Counted from the stretch's first letter, positions 38,535 through 50,846 are shown. The stretch is 64,000 nt of DNA from Pochonia chlamydosporia 170 (GCF_001653235.2 NC_035793.1:4216001-4280000); one strand, 5' to 3'. A program made the numbers and translations. The notes: generated from the letters alone by a model not told the origin.

Positions 38535-40295
38535 ATGCCGAACACGAAAGAGAGTAATTCAAACTTGCGACGGCTACGCAATAGCCCAGTATGCATTATC
38601 TGCGGCCGACCAGCGGACGCACAACGAATTGCGCAAGCACTCGGTATCAACAACGATGCGCACCGGCTCGGCGGCCACCAAGTGTCTATGGTTAGAGACG
38701 CGCACACATTCTATCTCGGCGAGTTCCAACTAGCATCGGGAGACAACCTGAAATACTACATCACGAGCTCCTTGCGGCAGGGGATACAGTCCTTTGCCGT
38801 TAGTGCAGCCATTCTTATCAACACCCTATCGCCACGCTTCGTCCTGCACGCTGGAGTCTGCGCTGGCTTCGACGACCCGAACAAGAAAGTGAATATAAAG
38901 CTGCGCGACGTGATATTTGGCGAAGCTGCGGTCAACTATGAGGAGGGGAAATGGGAAGCTGGCGAGTCTGGCGCTGCGCGTTTCCAACCGGACTACAAGC
39001 CAGTCACGGCGGAGGCCGGCAACATGCAAGCATTTGCGGAGTCTCGCAAACAAGCGGGAATTCATTACGGGGAATATATGTCGGGGTCGGCTGTTCGAGG
39101 CGATGCTGGGTGGATTTTCGAGCGCATTCGGTCGTCGGTACGTATACGGCTGTTTGCTATCCCAAATCGCGAGTAACAATTAACAAATGGCTAGGTCGGA
39201 CGAAATGTCATCGCGCTCGACATGGAGGCCAGCGTTTTTATACATCTCTGTAACCATTTTCAGCCAAGAGGTCCTATCTGTCTGGGCATAGTGAAGGGAG
39301 TTTCTAATTTCGGCGACTCCTCCAAGGGCAAAGACCTCTTGGCTTATAATGATGCACTAGATCAAACTGCCGTCGCCATCAAAGAGTGGATCATGCATCA
39401 AATCCCAAACACAAATTGGGAAATTGATGAAAGTACGTACCGAAAGGAAACTCGTGCGAGTCAGTATAACACCGGCATAGCTAACACTTCAGCATAGGTG
39501 ATGAGCCTGGGGCAAAGTTAGTGTCAGGATATTACGAGAACTTCGTGCGCAGGGTTATAGACAACTACCTGGAAGGGCTGCCCATCACTTATAGACATAA
39601 ACCAGACATCGAGGTTTGTTCCATCCCCTCATACTCTCGACAGCTGCTAATATCTGCTCAGATACCGGCGAGCGACATCAAAGGTTTCATTTCGGTCCTG
39701 CCCAAAAATCGAGACCCGCAGTTCGTCAAAGAAATTGGCCAGCTGCAACGAACGATGCTCACACACGGCGTGAAAGAGATCAACATCGGCAGAGTAAGAC
39801 CCATTCAAACCATGCGCGTATGTTCGAACATGTCTGACAAACAGAAAGAGTGCCGCTCAAAGATATGTGCATTACAAGGGAGGGTACTTCCTCGACTGGT
39901 GCCGCACCGTGAACAGTCTCGCTGGCGAGGAAGACGCCGAATACCAAGTCGGAGTGTTTGAAAGAACGCTGATGAATCAAGCTTACTATAAGCAGGCAGA
40001 AGCCGATGGGCCTCTCGCAAAAGTCATGTCTTGGGATGATGCAATGAAGCTGTTGACCGAACTCGACAAGAACGCAGAGACTATGCCCGGACAGCACAGT
40101 CCACCGACAAGCTCAGGGCTTATTCGAAATAGTACCACTCGGGAGATGCCCAGGGCGAATACAAGAGGGCAAGCGGACTCTCCAAGAAAGGATCGGAAGT
40201 CGTCACTATCACACCTCTTTGGCTTCGGAAAAGCTCGTCGACATACCAAGGTAAATGGCAAAGAGCCTGTTGCGACGGGTCTACTTTCCCAGTAG
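38535..40295 (+). CDS. nucleoside phosphorylase-domain protein with STING-like C-terminal half
   Basis: Five phase-consistent exons (38535-39137, 39195-39432, 39498-39613, 39662-39793, 39849-40295) give 511 aa. Residues ~16-272 are a PNP_UDP/MTA-nucleosidase domain: VLHAGVCAGFDD phosphate loop, ALDMEA with Glu212, and GVSNFGDSSK with catalytic-type Asp242. PNP domains are known N-terminal effectors of fungal NLRs and, in related bacterial defence proteins, cleave ATP. Residues ~284-440 read like a STING ligand-binding domain: SGYYENFVRRVI (compare the YYIGYLR helix), GFISVLPK (ILLPL strand), GGYFLDWCRTVNSL (EYATPLQTL region) and VFERTL (LFCRTL helix). That match is by eye. The tail (~430-511) is basic and disordered. 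A NACHT-TPR gene follows on the same strand. Confidence 0.7.
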
Positions 40296-40936
40296 TCGGA
40301 TGTAAGTGAGTGTCGTGCTCGGACGATTGAAGTGCATGTAATATGAGAGAAACTTTGGATGATGGGAAAGTGTATTTGTTCTTGCGTTTATGCGGCACTG
40401 GTTGCCTTATTAGATTCACATTAGTTAGCACAAGGTATTGACTTGACTTTGAGTAATTCTGCCTGTTGAGGCTTTCTCCAACCGTTATTTTTACATTTTG
40501 CTCGCTTCACAACATGCAAGTATGTTGGTATGGTCCATTCTCAACCATATGAAACCAGCTGCATGGTGAATGCCGCTGATGTGTGACCCGCAGGACACCA
40601 CCAACGCTGCAGGCTGAAAAATGTGGCGTTTGATAGTGTCAAATCATCAGCTTCTGTCACATTGAAAGACTCCTCTGACATGTACCCTTTGTGTCGAATG
40701 CCTTGCCACTACACTGCAGCTACGGCTGGGTGCCGCACATTGGTCTGGAATAATGCACGGAGACGATGCATTGGGTTCCCTTTTTCCACTTCACATTGGG
40801 AGACATTCCATGGTGACAGATTTTAAGCTTCACGGCCTATATGTTAACGCTCTCGGTTCGTGTGCCATTTTTTTGTAGCTAGTCTAGATGTGCTACGATT
40901 CGAATCTTGCGCAGACAGACATTGCAAATTCACCTC
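40296..40936. other. spacer between the PNP protein and the NACHT gene
   Basis: 641 bp with no clear exon. It is long enough to be a separate promoter. I could not find splice sites that would join the two genes into one reading frame. Confidence 0.4.
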
Positions 40937-43384
40937 ATGGCAAGCCCAGGCAGAAAAAGGACGCTCAGCACTGGAAGCAGGCCATGGCTTGACGACGCAG
41001 CTCGAAAACGGCACAGACTACCTGAAACATGTGAATGGATTCGTCGGGAGCCGGCATACCAGGCTTGGAAGTCTTGGGATGAGAGCGCATCGCCAGTGCT
41101 ATGGATTCAAGGACCAGTGGGAATAGGCAAAACATTCCTTGCCGACTTTATCGCCAGCGACATTGACGAAACAAGCCCTAATTCAACGGTACTTACATCG
41201 TTTTGCGCCGCTCAGTCTACTCCAGTATCGATTGTTCACGGTCTGGCTTCGCAACTCGTTCAATCAGACAAAATCAGCGAGTCTCTCAGCGCAATACTCT
41301 CTAATCTTGTAGAAAAATCGTCGCCGGATCAGGGGGCTGTACCATACGATGCAACCTACAGAGTCTGGGATGGACTGACCTCGACCATTGAAGAGTCCCC
41401 TCGCCTGAGCATTGCGGTCGATGGTCTAGACGAGGTGCCGGATGAGTTCTTGTCCCACCAGAAGTTTAACCTCTCGTCAAAACTGGTTGAGCTCACGACC
41501 ATACTGGCGGGCAATGTTAGGCTTTTGGTGCTTAGTCGACCACGAGCCAGCATTCTCCGTGTACTGAGGGATTCGCCAATCATTCAGGTAACCGCGACGA
41601 AGATTTCTGAAGACATCAACCGGTTTTGTTTGTCGGAAGTTGCCAAATATCCCCAGCTCGGGCAAGAATCCGACTTGGTCAGCTCTACTGTGGCTAGCAA
41701 GTCCGAAGGCATTTTCGTGTGGGCATCACTTGCGATCAAAGTTCTGGGTGAACAGGCCGGTGGAGGAAATATACCACAACTGCTTGAGCGTCTTCCCGGT
41801 TCTCTTGATGGAATGTATGAAGAAGCGTTTAGACAGCAGGTCAAAGATCTCAGCGAGACACATATTCTGCTTCGAGACATCATCCTCCGCTGGCTAGTAC
41901 TGTCAGTGAAGCCAATGACAGCCACGGAAATCGCAAACGCAATTTCGACAGAAACAGGCATGTTCATTACGGACCTGCAGGCGGTTGCGGCGGAAATATG
42001 TGGCTCTTTGATCAAATTTGAGGACGGCTACGTGAAACTCGTCCATCACTCACTACGCGAGTTTCTACAGAGACAGCCTACCGAGTCAGATCAAGACACG
42101 CCTGCTTGGTCCAGCGAGAACAATCTCAGCATAACGAAATCGCTCTTGAGCTATCTCTCAAGCCAGCCATTTTCGAACCTTGCCGATGTTACAGATCCCA
42201 AAGAATTCAGCGAACTTTGGCCACTAGCCGAGTACGCTACTCTTTATTGGGCTCACCACCTAAGTCTCAGCAGGTCCGATAAAGGTCTAGAGAGTCAAAT
42301 TGAGCTTTTCTTTCAATCCGACAATGCAGCGGAGTGGGTTGCGAAACTATTCCCAGCATTCCTACCTTCGTCGGTCCATGCCCTGCCACCACGGCCTCCA
42401 ATCAATGCCCGTTTCTTCCATCTTGCTATCTTGAAATCACAGATGGTGAACTTCTTTGACGAAAGCAAACGGACGGAGGTCAACAGAAGTCTTGACAGCT
42501 GGCTTGAGGCAGTTTATGAGAAACGGCTGGCCGAAGTTCGGGCCGACCAACGCACGAATACTCCCGAATGCCTACAACGATGGATTGAACTGGCCGAACT
42601 ATACAGTTGGCTACCTGAACACGGCGATCGGGTTGCATCTCAGTTAAAGGAAGCTATTGAGGCGTTCTCATCGCTCTGAAGCTGCAGGGATTTAATTGTC
42701 ACAGCAAAACAAGCATTGGCAGACGATCTCAAGCGCAATGGAAACTATGCAGAAGCACAAGAACTACTCGAGAGTCTAATCCAGGCTATTTCGGAACACT
42801 CTCCGGAACAAAATGCAGCACTATCGTTCGCCTACGATACCTTAGGTTGGGTCTGTTCACGTCAAGAAAAGCTTCAAGAGGCCGAGAAGAGTCTCGAGTT
42901 GGCCCTCGAGCTTTCGACTCAACAATTTGGCTCGAGTTCGCCACATACATTGCGGTCACGTCTCACACTTGCAGAAGTATTGGTTAGGCTTGGCCGCGAC
43001 GAAGAGGCTAAGCCACTGTACGGCACCCTCGAGAAACAATTGCTTGAGAATGAGCGGGATGAGAAGCAGACGCTGCCGAAGGACGCGATTGCGCACCTCA
43101 ACATCCTTGGGGGCATTTACATGCTACAGGGGAAGTTTGGAAAGGCTCGAGACACATTTCACGTGGTGGTAGAGCAGCGGAAACGAATCTTCAGAGGGGA
43201 AAGCCGCCTGACCTTGTGGGCTGAGATGCAATATGGGTTAGCGGTGAAGGGCACAGGAAATATGGAAGAAGCAGAAGCCATTCTTTCGAACTTACTTCCA
43301 AGACAGGTGAGGATTCTAGGATCCGAACATCAGGATGTCAAGGATGTTACCAAGGCATTGGAAGATATAAGAGAGAAGTTGTAG
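40937..43384 (+). CDS. NACHT-TPR STAND protein (NLR-like), with in-frame TGA
   Basis: Fungal NLR-like signalling NTPase. The first ATG (40937) gives MASPGRKRT followed by the CEWIRREPAYQAW lead-in seen just before NACHT domains, so there is no N-terminal effector domain of its own. Walker A is GPVGIGKT near residue 59 and Walker B is IAVDGLDEV. A winged-helix-like segment and KLVHHSLREFLQ follow. After a TGA at 42677-42679 the same frame goes on into TPR repeats (NYAEAQELLES, LQEAEKSLELALEL, FGKARDTFHVVVEQR, MEEAEAILSNLL). Removing a possible 45-nt intron (42643-42687, gttaaa...gctgcag) restores one 800-aa protein; otherwise the gene carries a nonsense codon after 580 residues. It lies 641 bp downstream of the PNP/STING-like gene. 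Confidence 0.75.
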
Positions 43385-44516
43385 TAGCATGCATGTGCTG
43401 CGATCTAGCACATAGAGTTGCGGGTCGTAGAAGCATTTACAAGTAACGAGCGTGGTAAACTGGTAAACATTAAACTCTCATACGATGTGTACAAAGTGAT
43501 GGTAAAGCTTTATGGATGTAAGAAAGCTGTGGGGAGATATGGTGCGGTAGGTAGCCACGCGGCGGCACACCAATTCTTCTGTCGTTGATTCATCATTATA
43601 GGTTTACCTTGACGGAAGCACTCTTCGCCAAATCAACTCATCCCAAGCTGGTTGCACATGTCAAATCATAAGAGAAACCCAGACTCATGGTTTCATAATC
43701 TCTGAGCCAATGTCATCTCCATCAAGCTCACATAGGCGAAAATAAGAGCCATTTAAACTTACCCTAGAGACGCTGACATTTGAAGCCGCATTTCTCATTT
43801 CCGTTTAGCCTTACTGATACTATTGGTTAGGAAATATTCATTAGGCGAGTATTTCAATGTGATTCTAAGCCTGGGATCATTGGATGACTTGTTATGCGCG
43901 CTGTAAGTTGTCAGAAGCATGAGTTGAGCTCTTTGCAGTGTTGAGTGGTGGGTTAGGTCTCTCATCACCCATCGTTTGGTTCGGGTGCGTAGAGTCTTCG
44001 AATGTGTGCTGCATTTCCTGAATTGAGTCATAACCTGAATCTCATCCATGCCCTCGGTTATTTCCAACATGACCTGACAACTGCCTTGTCGCCGTGTCGC
44101 TAGTTTATGACGTGCTCAGAGTCGCCCCACGTCGGCTGTCGATGTGAGTTGGCTCTCCATTGGGAAGGAGACAATGGCTGCTCTTCTTACAAACTGATAA
44201 AGCATACAAGAGATAAAAGAAGGTAATGCAGATGAGCATACTCAATCCGGTCGTCAGGTAGTGTTCAGCAAAAGAAAGACCTTGCAAACTTTTGAGTTTC
44301 TTCACGCACCAACTAAATAAGCTTAAAACTGTTGATGATATTTCCATATGGCGGGTCCAAAACGATATGGAGCCTTTTCACGATGATGTGCTCGCGCTTA
44401 CATGGCCCTGGTGGATCCCAGAAAAGTTCGCCGACGTTATCCTTCGATATAAGAAGGCGGTTCGGAGCATTCGTCGTTCCCTAAAGTGCTTCTCGCCCGT
44501 CTCGATACATATCAAA
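43385..44516. other. intergenic, no gene seen
   Basis: Spacer upstream of the DAL5-type permease. The permease frame is open back to 44292, but the residues before 44517 do not look like transporter sequence. A 91-codon minus-strand frame (43795-44070) has no features. Confidence 0.4.
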
Positions 44517-46112
44517 ATGGCGGAAGAAAAGTCCAGCCCTCAGCGCTCACCAAGTGCTCACAGCTCTGACTCCCAACATGAGAAAACGCCAAAATCCAAA
44601 TCTGGTGAGAATGCGTCGACTTCCCATCAGCCCAAACCCAGTCAAAATGTCGCCTCAGGGGCCGACGCAGCTCTTCAGCTTCTGAATGAAACAGGAGGAG
44701 TTCTTAGCGGTCCTCTCGATCCACAACAGGAGAAGCGTCTCGTGCGCCGCATTGACTGGCATATTATGCCGCTGATTTGCATCGTGTATTTCTTACAATA
44801 CATCGACAAGACGTCTATTTCATACGCCAGCGTGACAGGTATACAAGAAGCAACGGGTCTTGTTGGGAATCAGTTTAATTGGGCTGCTTCCATATTCTTC
44901 TTCGGTCAGCTAGCCTTCGAATTCCCTACCATACGACTGATTCAGCTCTTCCCTCTCGCCAAGTATGCTTCAATCAATGTCTTTCTCTGGGGAATTGTTC
45001 TAGCATGCATTGCAGCGTGCAAAAACTATGCCTCTCTACTCGTGTGTAGATTTCTACTGGGAGTCTTTGAGGCAGCCGTTGTGCCGGCTTGGGTGCTTTT
45101 CACTTCTCAGTGGTATACAAAGGGCGAGCAGGCGTTCCGCGTTGGCATCTGGTTCTCAGTCTGTGGAGCGGCACAGATGTTTGGAGGATTCTTTGCTTAT
45201 GGAGTTGCCAAGCATGTTGGAAGTGACCCGAATGCTGCTCTCCAAGGATGGCAGATCATCTTTTTATTCTTGGGAATTCTTACTTCCTTGGTCGGCATTG
45301 CTTTCTACTTCCTTATCCCCGATTCGCCGGCTACAGCAACCTTCTTGTCGTCTGAAGAAAAAGCAGCTCACATTCAGCGAATCCGAAGTAATGAGCAGGG
45401 CATTGGGTCCGACAAGTTCAAATGGAGTCAAGTCAAAGAAGCGTTGACTGACTCAATGACCTGGCTGTATTGCTTCTGGATCTTCGCAGCCAACATCCCA
45501 AACTCGACAGCTACCAGTTTCGGGAATTTACTCGTCAAGGGCATGGGATATACGAATCAAGAATCTCTCATCCTCGTCACGCCGCTGGGTGCATATGAGA
45601 TTGTCGTCTTGGTGGGCTTCACCTGGTTTGCGATGAAGACCAGACAGCGAATATGGTGGTGCATCGCCGGCCATATCCCGGCAATCGTTGGTGCGATCTT
45701 GATGGCCACAACAAGCAAAGTTCCTGCTTTAATTGGCTATTATTTGACTGGCGGCATTCCTCTTGGCTGGACCACAATTCTCGGGTTGCAAAGCACAAAT
45801 GTTGCTGGTTCGACTAAGAAGGTGACGGTGGCGTGTCTTGGAACCATTGCGTACACCGTGGGCAACATTATTTCACCGCAGACGTTTCAAAAAAAGGATG
45901 CGCCACGGTATTTGCCAGCCAAGATCTCGATCTGTATTATTTACTTTCTGTGCGTTGTTGATCTTTATGCAATGAGATGGGTCCTCGATAGACGGAACAA
46001 GAAACGCGACCAGGAGAAGGCGGCAGTTGGTGATGCGTATGCTGTGGAGGAAAATCATGAGTTTTTGGACTTGACTGACCTCCAAAATAGGGAATTTAGA
46101 TATGAGCTATGA
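44517..46112 (+). CDS. DAL5/allantoate-permease-family MFS transporter
   Basis: Anion:cation symporter (ACS) family MFS transporter of 531 aa, one exon. A Ser/Pro-rich N-terminal tail (~75 aa) leads to KRLVRRIDWHIMPLICIVYFLQYIDKTS in the first TM region, the classic DAL5 start; FAANIPNSTATSFGNLLVKGMGY and the GWTTILGLQSTN segment are also typical. Substrates in the family include allantoate, ureidosuccinate, nicotinate, dipeptides and pantothenate, so no substrate is named. Start at 44517 has a good context (AAAATGG). Confidence 0.88.
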   Translation: MAEEKSSPQRSPSAHSSDSQHEKTPKSKSGENASTSHQPKPSQNVASGADAALQLLNETGGVLSGPLDPQQEKRLVRRIDWHIMPLICIVYFLQYIDKTSISYASVTGIQEATGLVGNQFNWAASIFFFGQLAFEFPTIRLIQLFPLAKYASINVFLWGIVLACIAACKNYASLLVCRFLLGVFEAAVVPAWVLFTSQWYTKGEQAFRVGIWFSVCGAAQMFGGFFAYGVAKHVGSDPNAALQGWQIIFLFLGILTSLVGIAFYFLIPDSPATATFLSSEEKAAHIQRIRSNEQGIGSDKFKWSQVKEALTDSMTWLYCFWIFAANIPNSTATSFGNLLVKGMGYTNQESLILVTPLGAYEIVVLVGFTWFAMKTRQRIWWCIAGHIPAIVGAILMATTSKVPALIGYYLTGGIPLGWTTILGLQSTNVAGSTKKVTVACLGTIAYTVGNIISPQTFQKKDAPRYLPAKISICIIYFLCVVDLYAMRWVLDRRNKKRDQEKAAVGDAYAVEENHEFLDLTDLQNREFRYEL

Positions 46113-46497
46113 TTTATATCACTTTAATACAAAAGGTCGCAAAATGAATGCTTGGCCACGAGACATCGGCTATTCAATATGGTGGTCAATCATGGTTGGT
46201 AGAGAAGCTCAACTGCGACGACAAATGAATTCTTGAATCAAGATGCATTTAACCAGGAACAGATCCGGTAGATTCTCCGTCCTAGTCAGGGGTAGAGAAA
46301 TATTAGTGGAGTCAAAGTCAATTCACGCCACCAGACATGTAGACAAATGTCTGGTTGAGTTTGACACCAGACCGCCTTCAACGTCACACAAGGAGCAGAG
46401 CGGGGTCAACTCTAATGAACCGAGTGACTGTGCGTGAATGAAGGATTTTGATCATGTTTTGTTACATTTCGTCGATTGATTTGAGATTCATATCGTG
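46113..46497. other. intergenic, no gene seen
   Basis: Spacer between the permease and the large unknown gene; nothing is recognised. Confidence 0.4.
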
Positions 46498-49400
46498 ATG
46501 ACTTCCGATCAGCCCCCTTGCCAGGTATGGTGAACTCTGAACAGACAAGCTATGATAAGACTAGACCAAAGCACTGACCGTGAGACAACCCGGCAAATAG
46601 GCATTGCGACTATCTGATGGCGGGAAATGCAAAGATGTTGCCACAAATGTGAATGGGCTCTTTTGCAGGCTCCATGCCAAACAGGCTTTTGGACTGTACA
46701 AGGGTTACAAAAGGCGAAATGCTCGGCTGGACGCGATAGATGACGAAGCTCCTGCGTATCTGAAAAGTAGCAAAACACCTCTTGCAAACGAGACTTTTGC
46801 AGCTATCAAAGACGAAGATGTTCTTCGAGCGGTGCACTCCCACCTATTCGACAAATACGTCTTGCTTTGCAAGGTTATCGACGCACGAAAGCTGCACCAT
46901 CAGTACTTTTACCCTCTCGAGGTTGACTACGGCCATCAGGCATACCTCGACAAGCTCAGCAGCCAGCGGCATACTGTGCTGCGCGCTTTGGGAGCTCTTG
47001 AGAAGAGAACCGCTGAGGTGTTGTATCATAAAGAACAGTGGTACGCCTGGGTTCGCGAAGTGCAAGAAGAGGAAGAGGCAAATCGGGAGAAGGAGCAGAA
47101 GAAGGTTAAGCAGGAAGCTGCTCTGTTTAAACGACACATGAAGAATCTCCAGGCTAGACTGGACCGCATGCGGGAAAATGAGGAGAAGTTGCGACAAGAT
47201 GCCTACCTCGACAATGCGTATCAAGAGCGTATGTTGGCCGAAGATGCGGACGACGATGAGGCGTGGGATCCGATTGAGGATGTTGAAAACGACAAACGAT
47301 ATCGCTACATTGACTTGATCAAGCACTTCCTGTGGATGGAAGTCTTGGATGATGGCGAAAACCAGGCCTCTTCAAGCGGCTCAAACACCTGATGCTGGTG
47401 TCGACGGGGAGAGCCAGCCACCCGCCACCAAAGGAAAGAAAAAGTCAAAGGCAAAAGGCGCAGCTTCAAGATCTAGCGCCGCCCGCAACTCTTTGGGTTC
47501 CAAGGTGGCAGCTAGCAAAGGCCAGAGCAGACTTCTGGCAATGCAGGAAAGCAACGAAGGTTATGATCCCGTTGAACTGGGAGAGCTAGACAAGAGCAAC
47601 ATCGAAACAGAAACGGAGATGAGAAAACGATTGATTGAAGGAGTCCAGAAGAACTACGACGAAGTTTGGGGGTTTCAGATCGTCGGCACGCTAGCGAACC
47701 CTCATGAGACTCACGAAAAGACGGCACCAATGACGAATGACGAGGTTGAGTCTGTTGTCAGCGACATTAGAGAAATCAAGCGACTTCTTTTCAGCCGCCT
47801 TATCTTAGCCCAGGCGTCTTTGTTGCCTGCGGCTCTTCGAGCTAGTAGCGTAGAAGAGTTCCTCAACGACGCTGATGTTGCCGAATCGGACTTGCGTGAC
47901 CTTTGTTTGAAGGTTGCAGAGCCGGCGTTGCAAGTTATCAGAGATGCATGCGCTGACTTTGCCCGTAGAGATACGGTGGACGAGGAAAACGATGATGTTA
48001 CTGATGATGAGGTTGATGAGAGTGAAGAAGATGACGACGATGAAACATGGGAAGAGCTTTTTACAGAGAACAGACGGTATTCGAAGCTTCATTCTGCGGA
48101 CTGGTTGTTGCGGAAGTATCTCATCAAAAGCGGGCTGCTTCCACCGAAAGAAAGGAAAACTCGACCAAGAAAGACAAAGGTGACAATTTGCGGCCAAACT
48201 ATTTGGAATCATGCTAGCGAAAAGGCAATGTCTCGCGACGGTTGGCTTCAATTTTCCGTCATGGCCAAGGATTGTAGTCTCGAAAATGCAATCCAGCTCT
48301 GTCGAAATTGGGCCGAGTTCTCAGACCTGAACCTCCTCACCTTGTGGGAATTCTTCCCTGCTTCAAACTGGGTCTCCTGGGGAAGCAATAGGCTCATCCA
48401 ACAACTCCAGGAACTCAGTTTCTTCCCTTACTTTCTCGATTTTGACGCCCAGCAACATACGCATCATCATCAGGTTGGTGGTCGGAGCCAACTACGGCGT
48501 CAGCATGATATAGTTGAAACGCGAAACATCATAGTTGGTCACATGAAGCGCAATGATCCTGTGACCCGTCGATTTCTCCAATACCTTCTGATGCGAGCTG
48601 GAGAAGTGTTAGTTTTGGTGCGGGACGGCAAGACTGGCCGTGTCATCACTGCGCCGCCGGAAGAACACCTATGGACTTATCGGAAGAAGCAGGGAATTGG
48701 ACGGGCTTCAAAGAATGAATTCGCGAATGTGTTGGAGGTCGGCCCCGAGTACTTCGATATGCTGGACTCGTTGCGAAAATGGTGGTTTAGCTTCGAAGAC
48801 TACTACGACATCTACATCTGGGACTTTGCGCCTGGTCAATCGTCCATGGATACCTATAACGTCATCATAAATGTAACAGCCCCTTTATGACACCTAAATC
48901 AATGTTTGCTAACTCTATTGCGATAGGAACTTAAGAATGCATGGCGTATTAGGCATCCCCGAGACGTATATGCACACATGGAGCCACTTTTGCGAACACT
49001 CACCAGGGAAGATGACACGATGCGCACACGGCAAATCAAAGCAGGCGAAGATGTCCAAACTCTTTGGCACAAACTGATGGATGAACGGAACCAATTTGTG
49101 CTCTTTAATATTAACGGGGAGACAGTGACGAGTCGCAATGCGTCAGACGATATTGCCGCATCACCTTACCTGTTTTACAACGATGCCAACGTTGCTGAGG
49201 ATAGGGTATTGTTTCCGAATGATCTGACTTCCGACAAACAAGATGCGCCATTTCGAGAGATGAAGAATGGGGTCAATCGCATTGAGAGCGGAGTTTTACC
49301 TAGTACTGTCAAGCATGTTATGAGGAATATGGCCAGGATGGAGTTGGAGGACAATGGCCCTCAAACGGTACCGAGTGCTTTAAATAACGACAAAGATGCG

Positions 49401-50846
49401 CTCTGGGACTTACCGACTATTTGGGAGTCTGGAATGAAGCTTCTCAAAAGCGGGAAGCCTAGCGGAGAACGTCGCAAGCTCCTCAACGGAACTGGCATCG
49501 ACGCCAAGCATTTGGGCGCATCGTTTGAAGAGCGATTTGGAGAGCATGAAACCCTGGAAACAATGGAACGAGATAGGTCTGCTGGTGAGTAAACTTCCAG
49601 TCCTTGACCCTTGATCAGTAGGTGCTGACGCCCATGTGTAGAGTTTAAAGAGTCATTTCATGATGGAGACGTCGAACCCGGGAGCAAGGAGAAGTATTCC
49701 GAGGTTCAAGGGAAGATTGACGCCTTGCTCGGTTGTGAACACTCTGGATCAACCGACTGGATCTGGTTCATCGCAGACACAATGGACTGGCTTCAGGTGC
49801 GCGCAGATGATGACGATTACTCTCCAGACCCGGCCGCACCGTGGCCACACAGCTTCATCGTTCAGGATATTGTCAGAGCTTTCGTAATCATGGCTATGTT
49901 CTTTCCGGGACTGGAAGTGACTGAGCTCGTGACGAAACTCATGGAGTCCACTCCATTCGAAGAGTTCAAAAAGTCGCCATTGTTTGATCCCAAACAGCGG
50001 AAGGCGTCACGGCCAGATAGAAGAGACCCAACAAGCTACAAGTATCGCTCGAAACAGTTTTGGGCAAAATGGGACGAGTTCTTCAAAAAGTCATCTTACT
50101 TTGCTGATAAATATCCCTTCGATTGGAGCTTGGCAATTCGACCTGTCGTCGCTCAATGTTCGTTCAACCACTCAAGTCATCTCTCATGCTGGGACAATAA
50201 CTAACTAGGCACAGTATATCGAGCGGGCGTCATCGCACCGTTATACGCCCAGAACGACATGCAAATTGTCTCCGGAATAGCCACGGCCAACACCGAGCCA
50301 CATCGTCCCGACAAACTTGACCTCTTCATCAACTACCACGATCGCTACGGCAACTTCCCCGTCGCCTATCCTCCTTCATTCGTTCCTCCCAGTCAATTTC
50401 CCGCAATGCTCCCTCTCGCCCAGAAGTTTGCCAAAACAAAACCACACGCTCGCTTTGCACTTCTCCGACTCTGGTCGGCACCACACTTCTACCCTCTGAT
50501 GGTGGGATTGCAGAATAGGCTGGGAACAAGCTTCCTCGATAGTGTTGGCCGATCTTGGCAGTGGAAGTTTGTGCCAAAGGACATGCCTGGAAGTGAGTTT
50601 AGTATTCACCATACTGTTGGACGAAGGCTGGATTTGTTCCGGGAGCAGTTTGGGGGCCGGGTGACCCATCGCGCGGACTTGATTCTGGTGATGGCGGAGG
50701 ATGTTGAAGAGTTGCTGAAGATGTGTACGGCTGTTACTTTTGTTATGCAGACGAAGCCGTGGTTGAGGGAGGTTGATCTGTGGAAGAGCTTTATTGATGT
50801 GGATTTGGAGTTTTTGCAGAATTTGGAGGATTTTTGGCTGGATTGA
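46498..50846 (+). CDS. large conserved fungal protein of unknown function
   Basis: Not recognised as a characterised family. Exons 46498-46524, 46601-47341, 47418-48872, 48927-49584, 49642-50157 and 50215-50846 give about 1342 aa. The N-terminus (MTSDQPPC, then GGKCKDV, NGLFCRLHAKQ) has a Cys-Cys-Cys-His spacing that could bind zinc. A strongly charged coiled-coil-like stretch follows (EEEEANREKEQKKVKQE), then a Lys/Ser-rich linker and a very acidic run near 47980-48050 (DEENDDVTDDEVDESEEDDDD). The C-terminal half has globular, Trp-rich blocks (KWWFSFEDYYDIYIWDF). The link between exons 2 and 3 is uncertain: the frame changes by one base near 47342-47417, explained by a weak-donor intron or by a real or sequencing frameshift. 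Confidence 0.65.

Noticed and set aside
40296..40936. Possible fusion of the PNP protein and the NACHT protein into one gene
   Set aside because: A clear stop ends the PNP protein, the 641-bp spacer has no usable exon, and the NACHT gene has its own ATG. Kept as two genes, with RNA evidence named as the test.
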